Positions 11,864 to 24,019 of a DNA stretch of 64,000 bases are shown here, piece by piece. The notes under the pieces are model-generated. The model had not been told where the DNA came from. It ran no database searches and saw only the letters and a program-made list of their open reading frames with translations. The stretch lies in assembly GCF_027595985.1 (NCBI RefSeq), contig NC_073313.1, forward strand, positions 218,242,066-218,306,065, given 5' to 3'. Source of the stretch: Sorex araneus (Eukaryota > Chordata > Mammalia > Eulipotyphla > Soricidae). Position 1 is the first letter of the stretch. The number at the start of each line of letters is the position of its first letter. The translations under genes were made by a program, and so were the position numbers.

Positions 11864-12285
11864 TAATCATTGATTTCTCTGGCGGGCTCAGTAACATCTC
11901 ATTTTGTCCTTTGCCTCAGATCTTAGAAGTCTATCTAGACTCGGCCCTCCTAACGATGTTGTCAGGGGATTGAGATCCAGCTTGTTACTGGATTTTGCAT
12001 ATGAATACATCATGGGATGCTTGCAGGGCTGTCCCATGTGGGCAGGAAACTCTCAGAAGATTGCCAGTTTCTCCCAGAGGAAGAAGTAGGCTAAAGATAT
12101 CGCTTCTGGGAGCTTGCTTTCAAGTCTCTCTCTGGATGTTGGCCGTTGATGGGATTACACACACCTGGGTTCCTCTGCCAGTACCTTCATGCATGAGGCC
12201 TGTCCGAACATGTGGAGAAGGGCCACCAGCATGGCTGTAGCTAGGTTCCGGTGGTCTTCGGCCTCTGGGAGCTCTAAATCAGACT
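11864..12285 (-). mobile_element. Composite repeat C, partial
   Basis: Inverted C: RTE-like tail remnant tcattgatttctctgg, then tggatgttggccgttgatgg and acctgggttcctctgccagt, matching the copies at 10.7 and 57 kb. Tail-to-tail with the 10.7 kb copy. The 5' part of the element is missing where it meets the D fragment. Confidence 0.75.
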
Positions 12286-12288
12286 CCG

Positions 12289-12583
12289 TTAATTTGTAAG
12301 GCCAGACCTTGCTAGGACAGTGAACTTGTATTGTAAGTTAATATTGCCTTTCTCCTCTCCTTATGTCTTTTGAATAGTTTACTTTAGAGCAATGTCCTTT
12401 CTGTATGGACAAAGAAAGACGGTTGTTAATATGCTTTGGTAACATGAGATTTAATTGGCTTCGAATATTATTCACTCCTGGACATCTGCTTTCTCGACTT
12501 AAGCCTCAGCTGCCCTTACTTCCTAGCACCCCAAAAGCAGGGTTCCGATGAGGGACGGGACGGACCCAGGGCAAGCGGTGAGT
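12289..12583 (+). mobile_element. LTR-like element D, upstream part
   Basis: Homologous, in the opposite orientation, to about 55.1-55.4 kb: gcctcagctgcccttacttc, gtcctttctgtatgg and aatagtttac have direct counterparts there. Homology stops exactly after ggcaagcggtgagt at 12570-12583. The downstream part of the same element lies inverted at 13381-14034. I call it LTR-like because the family has an AATAAA-bearing 3' section, but the class is unresolved. Confidence 0.65.
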
Positions 12584-12935
12584 GCCTGCTGGACAGGGAA
12601 GGGGCCTCAGATCTGGTAATCGAAGTCATCGTGAGCACCAAGAATGACCGCATCTTCTCAGAGGCCATCCTCCTGGGCATCGCACTGTGGGACGACAGGA
12701 ACACGCAGACGCAGTATTCTTTCTATCAGCAGCTGCACGAGCAAAAATAGAAAAAATTTTCAAAGTTCTCTATGACCAAATGAAGGTGGCTCAGAAAGAG
12801 ATCAGATCCATGGTCACCGTGAGCACCACAGACCTGGGCAGTAAGGGGACAGACGACGACAGCGAGTGGCTGATGGCCAGCCCCTGCCCACGAGGTACAG
12901 GCACCCGTGCTGTACTGGGAAGGGAGGCCGATGTG
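12584..12935 (+). pseudogene. Inositol 1,4,5-trisphosphate receptor (ITPR) pseudogene fragment
   Basis: Translating from about 12600 gives GASDLVIEVIVS, then TKNDRIFSEAILLGIAL and QTQYSFYQQLHEQK, a stop and frameshift near 12750, then FKVLYDQMKVAQKEIRS and DLGSK with an acidic DDDSE stretch; a further frameshift after 12890 gives weak continuing similarity. This is the modulatory region upstream of the channel domain of ITPR proteins. The spelling fits ITPR2 better than ITPR1 or ITPR3 from memory, but the paralog is not settled. It covers about 110 of some 2,700 residues. I cannot tell whether it is a processed copy or a duplicated exon. It begins at the breakpoint of the D element and runs into a pyrimidine tract. 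In the present genome it is dead. Confidence 0.82.
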
Positions 12936-12940
12936 TAGGT

Positions 12941-13367
12941 CTATCTCCCTCTCTCCCCCTTTCACTCCCTCCCTCTCTCCGCCTCCCTCTCTCCCCCTGC
13001 CTCTCCCTCCCTCTTTATCCCTCCTTCCCTCCCCCTCCCTCCGTCTCCTTTACTCCCTCCCTTCTTCTATCTCTACCTCTTTCCCCCTCCCTCCCCATCC
13101 CTCTCTCCCCCTTTTACTCCCTTCCTCTCTCCCTCCCTTCATTTATCTCTCCTGCTCCCTCTCTCCCTCTCCCTCACTCTCTCCCTCTCCCTTTCCCCCT
13201 CTCTCCCTCACTCTCCATCTCCTTCTCTTTTCCTCTTACTCTCTCCCTCCCTCCCTCTCTCTCCCTCCCTCCCTCTCTCTCCCTCTCTCCCTCTCCCTCT
13301 CCCTCTCCCTCCCCTCTCCCTCCCCCTCTACCTCTCTCTCTTCTCTCTCCCTCTTATCCTCTCTTGT
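12941..13367. repeat. Pyrimidine-rich low-complexity tract (CCCTCT-like)
   Basis: About 430 bp of ctccctctctcc-type sequence with almost no purines on the plus strand. It opens long S/P/L frames on the plus strand and R/E/G frames on the minus strand that are not genes. Confidence 0.95.
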
Positions 13368-13380
13368 GTAAAAACAAAAA

Positions 13381-14034
13381 AGAATGGGAGGGGGACATCC
13401 AGGACAGGCACTGTCTCTCCCACCACCTGCATTCAGTAGTCTCCAGCCGCTTCCCCACCCAGGGGAGGTTGATGGCAATGATGAGGCAGGCAAAGGAAGG
13501 AATGAAGCCAAGCTGGTTGGTCTCAATTGTAGTTTATTCCAATCTCCTCTCTATCTGCTTCTTTCCAGAACCCTCTCTTACAGCCAACTTAAATCCCCCA
13601 GCATGAGGAGTTGGGGCTTACACATAGGTGTGGTCACAATCAACAGGGGTAAAATTCTTTCCCTCAGGGGATGCTTCTTCTAAGACAGATTCTCTTTCAG
13701 CAGGACACCCACCCAAGAGTGGAATCCCATGGGTGTGTTTCTTCTCTCCTTGTCCAACTAACATATAAGCATTCATAATATCAATCATTTTGTATGGACA
13801 TAGCAAGAGATGCATTAAGCTTATAGAACTGCTCTCCTGGAGTCATCTTGATCTCAGACTACAGTGCTCAGGCCAGATTAGTCTTTCCTATCCCTAGCAG
13901 GGTCTTAGTCTCGTCGTTGCTTTTGGATCATGACATGACATGTCCATGACCAAACTCTTAACATATAGTTAAGCATTAGGCACTTTGGCCAGGCCCATCT
14001 CGATGCCAGGGTATCACATAACTCACCACTTGCC
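13381..14034 (-). mobile_element. LTR-like element D, downstream part (inverted)
   Basis: Minus-strand reading begins ggcaagtggtgagttatgtg, shares accctggcat and gggcctgg with the 54.4-55.5 kb copy, and reaches a polyadenylation-like ggaataaact near 13540 before a GC-richer 3' section. It holds the part of D that is missing from 12289-12583, in reverse orientation. No coding frame remains. Confidence 0.7.
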
Positions 14035-14167
14035 CCTATGAGTCTACAGCAATAAAAATAAAAATTGAAAAAGTATCTCAAATCCTTTTTCTTAATAAGC
14101 AATGATAACATAGGCCATCAAACTAATTCAGGTATTATGTGCCCGCCCAGACAACTTCCACCTTGAT

Positions 14168-14336
14168 GGGCTGGAGCAATAGCACACTGGGTAAGGCATT
14201 TGCCTTGCACATGGCCGACCTGGGTTCGATTCTCAGCATCCCATATGGTCCCCTGAGCACCACCAAGGATAATTCCTGAGTGCAGAGCCAGGAGTAACCC
14301 CTGTGCATCTTCAGGTGTGACCAAAAAAAAACAAAC
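14168..14336 (+). mobile_element. SINE-A
   Basis: Head gggctggagcaatagcacac, body atcccatatggtcccctgag, tail ggtgtgaccaaaaaaaaac. Flanks tccaccttgat and tccacctttat form an imperfect target-site duplication (14157-14167 and 14341-14351). Confidence 0.93.
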
Positions 14337-14849
14337 AATCTCCACCTTTATCAAGGACATTTTGCAATAGCTGTTGACTGTTTTGGCAGTCACTGGGAAG
14401 TGTAATGTTATCTAAGATAAAAGTATGGCAAACTGCTAAATATCCTATAGTGCACAGCAAAGAGTTTTCCAGCCCCAAATGCCAATAGTATATAATCTGA
14501 AAAAAAATTATATATCAAATCAGCATAAGGAATTGAAGTGAGTACAACATTACTAAGACTAGAATTTATGAAATTGATATTAAACATTAATATCAAGTGA
14601 CTAGCATTTTCCATAGCAAGGGTTATTATCTCATGTTTATAGATGAAAAATGTTTACATAAACCAGTGTTGGCGATGACTACCAACAAAAGGCTTAAGGA
14701 GGAGAATTTGGTCAAAAAAATGAATTTACTAAATGTGAGGTTATCTTTAAGAGAGAGAGAATCAACAGACAAAGTTATCCTGGGCATATTCATCTAGGAA
14801 TTCCACTATTCTAATATCTCCACTATTCTAATATTTAATATCTTATCTA

Positions 14850-15110
14850 GGCTGGTAGCTAGGCAGTCACACTCAGAAACTAGCGGGTAGGGCGTTTGCT
14901 TTCCACGCAGCTGACCCAATTTCAATTCCTCCTCCCCTCTCGGAAAGCCTGGCTAGCTACCGAGAGTATCTTGCCCATAGGGCAGAGCCTGGCAAGCTAC
15001 CTGAAGCATATTCAATGTGCCAAAAACAGTAACAGCAAGTCTCATAATGAAGACGTTACTGGTGTTCGCTTGAGCAAATCGATGAGCAACAGGATGACAG
15101 TGATACAGTG
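14850..15110 (+). mobile_element. Chimeric SINE: C segment fused to SINE-B
   Basis: The first ~30 bases (ggtagctaggcagtcacact, cagaaact) match the internal part of composite C rather than the SINE head. At 14882 the sequence joins the SINE head at agcgggtagggcg and continues as SINE-B to its RTE-like tail. One perfect 13 bp target-site duplication, aatatcttatcta, at 14837-14849 and 15111-15123 bounds the whole unit, so it integrated as one molecule. Confidence 0.85.
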
Positions 15111-15302
15111 AATATCTTATCTACATTTATGTTTACCATAGAAAGACAATCTATCACAAATAAAATGTTTCTGAATACAGAAAACTGGTGAATTTATTAA
15201 TACAGCCACATAAATTTCTATTGGTACTAGTATCAGCTACACACAATTCTATTAAATCGAGCAAAATATATCAAAACCATATAAATATTACTGTCCATAT
15301 TT

Positions 15303-15485
15303 TGTTTTTGGGGTTTCATTGTGGGCAAGGGAGAGATAGTCCTGGTAGTGCTCAAGACTTACTGGTAATTCTGTGTACAGAGTTCATTCTTGAATGCACT
15401 GGGTGGGAAAAGGGCTTATAAAAGTCTGGGGATCAAAGTAGGGCTGGCTATATATAAGGAAAGTACCGTACCCCTGTACTTTCTC
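15303..15485 (-). mobile_element. Ancient SINE-A-like copy
   Basis: gtagtgctcaagacttactg and a diverged inverted head are recognisable only by comparison with other copies. Confidence 0.4.
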
Positions 15486-18060
15486 CAAAGTTTTATATTT
15501 TGTGATTTTTTTTAAGTGTTTGTGCTATGAGTTAGTCTAATTCATTCCTGGAAATTGTATTAACTTTCAAAAAACTGAAGAAGTTATTTTACACAAAGTT
15601 TAATAACATCTAAACTCTGAATCACACATAATTTAAATGGCAATTAGATGTCACCATTTTGAGAGGCAGTTTAATTGCTCTTTAATTTCTCTTTATCTTA
15701 ACTAGTCATCTTCTTTAATTTCCATAAATAGTTCTTTAAAGTGCTAGGGTTAATTCATATACATTACATAAATATATGTTCTATCATATGCACTATATCA
15801 TCAGCTCAGTGGAAACATTAACTAATAATTATAAAATTCAAAAATTAATTTGTGCAGATTTTCTTTTCTCAATTTTTCTCTGCTTATAAAAGTCACATGA
15901 GATCCCCTGATATTAATTGAGTTGTTATATTTCTCAAAGGAATTTCTGTCAAAGCTTGTAGTAATTTCACAGTTGCATAATTATGTCAAGCTCTCTCCCA
16001 TTCTAGCATCTACCAGGGACTTGTTCTTTTGAGAGAATAAAAATATCATGACTCAACTATATTTTATTTTCTGTTATTAAACATTTGTAGCTAGTATTAA
16101 TCTCACATATTAAAAATATATGAATCTACTTTGTTTTATTAGTAAATTATTTTGTGCCTTTTGACCAAATATTATATATTTAATAATAGGAAGTGGCAAA
16201 AAATTAAAACAAAATAATAGGAAGTGGCATGCAAATTTATAGACTACTTTAAGTGTGGATATTATTAGTTCAAGATAATGTGAAAAAAGATTTTATAATA
16301 AGTCACTAGAGGCAGTTGGATCAGCAAACACTGTTTTTAACTATTATGTCAGTGCCATGAAAATCAACATCTTTAAATATTCAGTAGTTAACAGAAGTGA
16401 TTTCTCTGGCATTCATTTCCAAAGCCAAATTCCAAAGCTGTTAAAAGCTGAACCACCCATAAAACAGCAATCATTTTCCTCATGGCATTTAGATGAATGG
16501 TGGAAAATACTCATATAAAGGTCATTTTAAGTGCGTGAAGGCCAAGCCTTTCTCAATTTCTCTCACAGTATAAAATTGTGTGAGATCTCTACTGTGTAAA
16601 ATTCTTTGTTTAAAGGGCTTTCTGGAACATGGGTTGCTTATTTTTGTTTTCTGTTCCAGCATCAGCTTAATAGTCAAGGATAAAATGGAAAATTTCTCTG
16701 TAAAGCAACTTAGAGTTTGGACACTACAAATCCAACTAAAGGGAGTGGGTCTGTACATCATTTCTGGAGGCAACAATGTGAAATGATGGCAAGAAAACTT
16801 CAACCCAATTATTAGATGTAGGATAGAAGAAGTTAGAGCGTTTGCAGTAAAACTGAGGTGGCAGTCTCCTCCTAACACCATAGAAAAGTAATCTTATCCT
16901 GCATCCCTGTGATCTCTGCCACATCATTTAGTTACATTAGAGGAAACCTACACTATCTTTCGCAAATCATGTGTAACTCTAAGGATAGAGACCTGGAAGT
17001 TAGCATATTACCAAATAAATTAATTCATTCCATGGTTTTGTGGCTCCATTTTTCTGATCTCCATTGAGATGAATCCCCAATTCATCTCAGTGAGTTCTAG
17101 TCAGTCATAATTAATTGACTTACTCATTATAGGACAACTAAATGTTAACCAAATAGATTTCAATCCATCCATTTAAGCTCACTCTAGTTATCTTCCACCT
17201 TGCTCTCTCTCCCCAATTCCCTTGCACTATAACCCCATCAATTTCTGCACAACCACTTTTATTTTCAAAGTATTCATATGAACCTTTGCTAACCGAAACA
17301 ACCCAGTATCATTTTCCGCCAATAAACCTCCATCATAGGCCTTCCTAGCACTGTTTTATTTCTTTGTGCATGTGTGTTTTTTTCTTTTTTAAACTTATTT
17401 TCCCTCTCCAATTAGATATACCAGGAGAGATGTGTCCTTCTCCGCTTTTATTTTAACTTCCTAACAGTTACGCCTTTCTTTTACAAAGTTTTGCTCCTTG
17501 CAAAACTGTTAACTTTAATTTTGGTCTCAATTCTCGTTTAGCCTAGGTAAGCAGCTGTTTAGTATGCCCAGGATGGTAGAGGACCTGGGAACAAGAGACC
17601 TTCAGTTACAAAACTACAGTGAGTTATTGTCCTATTTTAAACTCTAAGTTATTTTTTTCAGTGTTACTTTTCTCTTAATAATCAAAGATACCAAATGCAA
17701 ATGACTTACATGTCATGAACACTTCATTTCCAAATCATTCTCTTCTATATTCTCTCTCAAATATATTCTCCCACTGCTCAGCCCTTAAATGTTACTGAAG
17801 CCCCAGTTTTTCAAATCTAATAATTCACTGTTGCAATGTTTTGCTCTTTCTGGTTTGGTTTATGCCCTTCCTTATCCATCTTAAGTTCTATGATATATCC
17901 TAGGCTGCTGTTAGGACACAGTTCTCTCACCAAGTCTATATACCCTGAGTAGAAAACAAGAGTTTATTCTGAATCATAAAAAAAAAAAAATTGGCCCAAT
18001 TGACATACAGAACCCAATGTTTAACTGAAGACTAGAAATCCCTAAATAGTAAAATCTACA
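15486..18060. other. AT-rich DNA, nothing recognised
   Basis: No supported gene or repeat. Small open frames around 16.5-16.9 kb overlap on both strands and show no family features. Confidence 0.5.
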
Positions 18061-18062
18061 AA

Positions 18063-18252
18063 CAACATTAATTTTTTGTTTGTTTTGTTTGAGGGTCACA
18101 CAAGGAGTTCCTCAGGCCTTATTCCTGGCTATGTCCTCAGGGGTCACTCCAGCTGGGGTTTAAGAAACCATATGTTTTGCAGGGGACCAATCAGTCTTGA
18201 TTTCATGTAAGGGAAGCATCCTACCTAATATATTATCTCTCTGACTCCCAAA
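18063..18252 (-). mobile_element. Old SINE-A-like copy
   Basis: Inverted A-rich tail, gagggtcacac, ccttattcctggctatgtcc and a diverged inverted head ending in ctctgactccc. Confidence 0.6.
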
Positions 18253-18267
18253 CAGTGTTTTTTTTAT

Positions 18268-18388
18268 TTCTTTTTAGATTTTTGGGTCACACCCAGTGGT
18301 GTTCAGGACCGTAAGATACCAGAGATTGAGCCTGAGTCTCCACATGCAAGGGAAGTGCCCTACCCAATGTCCAATCTTTCTGGCCCCC
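18268..18388 (-). mobile_element. Old SINE-A-like copy, short
   Basis: tttttgggtcacacccagtg to aatctttctggccccc; the central body is deleted. In tandem with the preceding old copy. Confidence 0.6.
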
Positions 18389-18692
18389 ACATAATATTAT
18401 TTTGAAGATTAGGGTGAATTCAATTGTGGCCAACAGTATGGTAATGGTAATGGTAATGAATATCAAGAAAAATAAACAGTTCCTCACTGACATACAGAAT
18501 CAAACACTTGGACTCCACCTAGTTGAATTAGAAAACTAAAAATATGTTGTATGAAATATCATTGATGATTTGGACTACTTGAAATGGGGTCATTTTTTCC
18601 TTCGAGTTCAAAATTTGCATATAGAAATACACAGATTTTTTGTATACATATTTTCTATTATTCTGCCCTAAACAATAATGTAATTGTGAGAT

Positions 18693-19483
<791 letters not shown>

Positions 19484-19556
19484 TGTGGAGTCGCTGGTGT
19501 TTTCTATGGATAACACCATGCTATGTGCAAATTGTGAAAATTTAACTCCTTGTAGA

Positions 19557-19797
19557 AAGCTTGAGTGATAACACAGTGGGTAGGGCATTTGCCTTGCATG
19601 TGGCCGACCCGGGTTCGATTCCTCCATCCCTCCCAGAGATCCTGGCAAGCTACCGCACTTATCGGCCCACACGGCAAAGCCTAGCAAGCTACTCGTGGAG
19701 TATTCAATATGCCCATACAATAACAAGTCTCACAATGGAGATGTTACTGGTGGCCGCTCAAGCAAATCGATGAACAACAGGATGACAGTGCTACATT
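19557..19797 (+). mobile_element. SINE-B
   Basis: Head gcttgagtgataacacagtg, B box gggttcgattcc, tail gctcaagcaaatcgatgaac ending in cagtgctacattgc. It lies immediately after the TTTC tract. Confidence 0.92.
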
Positions 19798-20243
19798 GCA
19801 TTCTCTTTGATTTACTTTCCTTACCTAATCACTGTGGTGAGAACTTCTAAAACTATACTGAATAAATAGCAGAGGTGGACATACTTGCCTTTAATCTGAT
19901 TTTAGCTGGAAGCTTTACGGTATTTTGTCATAATATATGGTGTTGCTTTAGCTTTTTCATAAATGGTTGCAAATATCTGAAGTTAATCGTTATATACATA
20001 TTTTATAGAGGAATTTTATCATGAATGAATGTTTTATCTTACCTAAGCTTTTTTGTGTGTCAATTAATAGTTATGTTATTGTATTCTTTCAGTTATTAAT
20101 GTGGTATGTTACATTACTTTATTTGCATACCTTCCATACATCCATTAAAGTCATACCACTAACAATATTGTATGATCCTTTTTATAGATTGTTGGATTTA
20201 TTTTACTGATATTTTGGTATCTTTGTGTCAATATTCATTCAGA

Positions 20244-20433
20244 TGGGGCTGGAGCAATAGCACAGCGGGTAGGGTGTTTGCCTTGCACGCAGCCGACCTG
20301 GATTCAATTCCCAGCATCCCATATGGTCCCCTGAGCACCACCAGGGGTGATTCCTGAGTGCAGAGCCAGGAGTAACCTCTGAGCATTGCCGGGTGTGACC
20401 CAAAAAAGCAAAAAAAAAAAAGAAGAAGAAAAA
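20244..20433 (+). mobile_element. SINE-A
   Basis: Complete head, body and A-rich tail. Perfect 14 bp target-site duplication aatattcattcaga at 20230-20243 and 20434-20447. Confidence 0.95.
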
Positions 20434-20447
20434 AATATTCATTCAGA

Positions 20448-22877
20448 ATATTGGCCTTTAAGTTTATTCATATATACATATAGATACACATAGATATCTC
20501 ATTGTTGTTTTCATTTGCATAAGAACCAAAGAGATTTCTCTGAAGCAAATAGCATAATAAGCAATTCAGTTAAAAATAAAATTTAATCAGTGAATATTTA
20601 AAAATGTAATACAGAAATGTCTATATGAAAGGAGTTCAGAAAGGGAAACCACCAAGAAAAAATCTAAGTATGGTCTATCTGGAATTATAGGGTTAATGGA
20701 AAAGAAATGGAATATTGTACAATTTTAGTCTAAAGTAAATTTTGACCTGTGAGTGTATTTCACTTGAAATATATTCCTAGCATGGTTTGAAGTTAAATAA
20801 GGTATAAATTTTAGAGCCGTAAGTAGGAAGAATGAACCTCTCTATGGGAAGTCATCAAAGATGAAGCTGTTGGCTGCCTTCCAGTTAGCAAAAAGCAGAA
20901 GTCTTAGAAAGATACTCCTCCACCTGGCAAAGATAATATGTGTAAGAATATTAGTATAGAGTTCTCTGTCTCTCATTCCATCATTATAAAGCCTAGGTTC
21001 CCAATATTTTTGGCCCACTTCCTTTTCCAAAAAAAAAAAAAAAAAAAAAAGCACTCTTTGCTCCCTGGGAAATCTACCTCCTTAAAGCTAACAACAACAA
21101 AAAACTCCCCCTAATTACAACCAAGGTTGTTACTGCTGACCACTGCATAGCTGCATTGCAGATAAGAGTCTGTGCTGTGACAGGTGCCAAGTGGCTCCAG
21201 ATTCATCCAGGCTCACTGTAAATTGGCCACAAGTTTCAAAATTCAAAGTTACAAAGAAGAGAAATTTTGAGACTCAAGACAGCAGGATTCAAATAATGGG
21301 AGAAACAGATATCAGAGACTGAGCCTAGAAATGTTACTGTCTACTGGTTTATAAGTTCTCTTAGCTAGAACATTAGCTGGGACCACCACTCTAGGCCTAA
21401 TAATGCCATTTATCTCTTAGTTGCCACACTGAGTTAGGGTCCCAGTCTACATCTCTGGCTAGGATTTTGAGAGAACTCTCTGACATTGCATTGGTCTGTA
21501 ATGCAGTTCTGGGAATCCTTTCTGTTAAGTAAACCTTTAGGAAGATGCTGCTTTGATACTGGCTCAGAGAACTTGGAGTTGGTTGCCTTGGCCCACAATG
21601 ATTTGTTTATGTTTTCAGGATAACAAGGATTGCTGACTCTTTCCCTGCCTTCATGTGCTAAAAATTATGAACAATATCACTGACTCTGTCTGAGTAACTT
21701 ACAGAGTGCACTAGATTTTAAAGTTACAGACTGAAGCTGTTTATAATGTGGTCTAAATTAGAGTATCTCTTGATAAGTGACAAAGGAAAACTGAGGGTTC
21801 CTCTTGTAGTTAGGAGCAGGGGGAGAGCTGTAGTGCCAAATTTGAGAAACACTGAAGGGCAAAGATCACACTACAGACAACAGGGTTCACTAGTCTTCAC
21901 TTATATTTGGTCCATTTCAAGGCTTTACCAAATTTATTATGAATGGCAATATGTAAGACAGAGGGGAGTTTGAAATAATGTATAAACTATGTCTATCATA
22001 TAAAAGTAGAACATATCCCTTGATGATTTGCTGCAAGTTTAAGTAGAAATGCATTCTTTTATTGGAGATAAAATTTGAAATCTTTGTCATTTGCTCTTTA
22101 CAGAAATGGGCAAAAGAAAGAGTTTCATCAGGCAACATATTTGGTCTTGTTAGTACACTGGCAAAGGTTGGGATGGAGGAAGAGGGGAGGATAGCTTGAT
22201 TCAATCTCTGATTCCCTAATTAACACAACAAATATTGAAAGCAGCCTATATAGAAACTCGAATTTTGGTTTACATTGGAATATATAACATATGAACATAA
22301 TTGAAGGAGAGTACCAAATAATTAATGCAAAGCAAATTATAAGTAGAAATTAGCGGCAGAGGAATTATAAGTACTGAGGAGTTTGAATAATAAAGAACTG
22401 AAACAGAGAAAACTGTCTTCTTTTGTACTGATCTCTCTGGCTGTCACTCCTGCACAATTATCTTTCAGTGCATCAAATGCATCATAGCTTTCATTGACTC
22501 GGGAAGTCTGTACATGCTGTTATTTCTATTTGAAATACTCTTTCTTAGTATTCACTTCTTTTCACCTATGCAATGACTGTGCTTTGTTAAAATCTCATCT
22601 CTAACAAAGCATCCAGGATAATTCTTTTCTAATCTTCCTAAACAAGTTAAATTACATTAGAAATAAATCAGTTATAGTCATTTATTGACTATAGTTGCAA
22701 TTTAGATCCTATTTGGGTGGTTTTAATAGCTGTTTCTCTCAATGTTCTGTGACTCCTGAAAGTCAAGTTTGTATGTTTTATTTTGTTTGTTTTTCTTCAG
22801 TTCTCCAAATATTCTCTAAGGTATTGAATATTTCCTAGCACACTGTATATCCTGAGAATTATTTTACCAAATGAAAC
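20448..22877. other. Unique-looking DNA, nothing recognised
   Basis: Contains an isolated poly(A) run near 21030-21050 and a less AT-rich stretch at 21.1-21.7 kb. I cannot link either to a known family. Confidence 0.4.
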
Positions 22878-23125
22878 AGTGGATAACCTCTCAGTATCTG
22901 CATTGAAAACTGTAATGCCTAAAAGTAGAGAGGTAATGGGAAATATTGACTGCCATGGAGGTAATGGAAGGGTGGGAAAGTAGGGGTTATATTGGGGATA
23001 TTGGTGATGCAGAATGTGCACTGGTGGAGGGATAAGTGTTTGATCATTGTGTGATTTTAACTCAGACATGAAAGTTTATAACTATATCTCATAGTGAATC
23101 AATAAAATAAAAAAGAAATAGTGGA
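22878..23125 (+). mobile_element. L1 3' UTR (5'-truncated insertion)
   Basis: ggtggagggataagtgtttg and tatctcatagtgaatcaata match the 3' UTR ends at 38.7, 50.5 and 52.5 kb, followed by an A-rich tail. The GA tract of other copies is reduced here to a short tagagagg. Confidence 0.8.
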
Positions 23126-23238
23126 AAGATGCTAAATGTAAAATAATAATTTAAAAAAGATTGTTTATGTACGGGCAGGGAAAAGTCAAAAACAGCTAAA
23201 AATTTTTAAATTTTTTAAAAAATTAAAAAATTTTTGTT

Positions 23239-23417
23239 CCGGGCTGGAGTGATAGCACAGCGGGTAGGACATTTGCCTTGCATGCAGCCGACCCGAGTTC
23301 GAATCCCACCATCCCATATGGTCCCCTGAGCACCGCCAGGGGTGATTCCTGAGTGCATGAGCCAGGAGTGACCACTGTGCATCACCGGGTGTGATCAAAA
23401 AAGCAAAAAAAAAAAAA
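23239..23417 (+). mobile_element. SINE-A
   Basis: Head cgggctggagtgatagcaca, B box gagttcgaatccc, body atcccatatggtcccctgag and tail tgatcaaaaaagcaaaaaa. Confidence 0.94.
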
Positions 23418-23739
23418 TTGTTGCCCAATAAGTCTAGGATATGTTATAAGGACTCAAAATATAGCACCACAACTATCAAAGCAAAAACTGACACAAAAGT
23501 TTACAAAATTTATATTAACAGAACCATTTTTCATGGCTACAATTTATATTAAGCTATTTGTTTTACTTTATCACCTTTAGATATGTAAAATACACAGTTT
23601 TAAGTGTACATGATATGAAAAATATGTAAGGATATAAAATTCCATATAGATAAGTAATTTCTCGGTCAGAGTATAAAATTTACTATGAATTGGAATCAAT
23701 ATTAATTCAGTAGAAACTTAAGCATGACTTTCTTTTTAC

Positions 23740-23944
23740 AGTTTGTTTTTATGGGTTACACCTAGTGATTCAGTTTGTTTTTGTGGGTCAGCCTTAGTGA
23801 TTCTCAGGGCTTATTCCTCACTCTGTGCTTAAGGATCATTCTTGGCAGTACTCAAGGGACCGTATGTGGTGTGAAAGATCACAACAAAGTCCCCCACATA
23901 CAAGGAAAATGCCATACTTGTTCTAGTATCTTTCCAGCCTAGCC
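23740..23944 (-). mobile_element. Old SINE-A-like copy with internal duplication
   Basis: ggttacacctagtgattcag is followed by a second version, ggtcagccttagtgattctc, before the diverged body and inverted head tatctttccagcct. Confidence 0.55.
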
Positions 23945-24019
23945 CAGATCTCCTAAAAAATTTTATTACCTGCCAAATAGATTTCCTAGAGCGTCAACAA
24001 TTTAGTTCATGTAATTTAT

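Noticed and set aside
12866-13606. 246-codon Ser/Pro/Leu-rich frame
   Set aside because: Runs through the pyrimidine tract; no domain, no bounded composition outside the repeat.
20244-20310. tRNA genes at the many box A/box B motifs
   Set aside because: These are SINE heads: they lack a paired acceptor stem and continue directly into SINE bodies.
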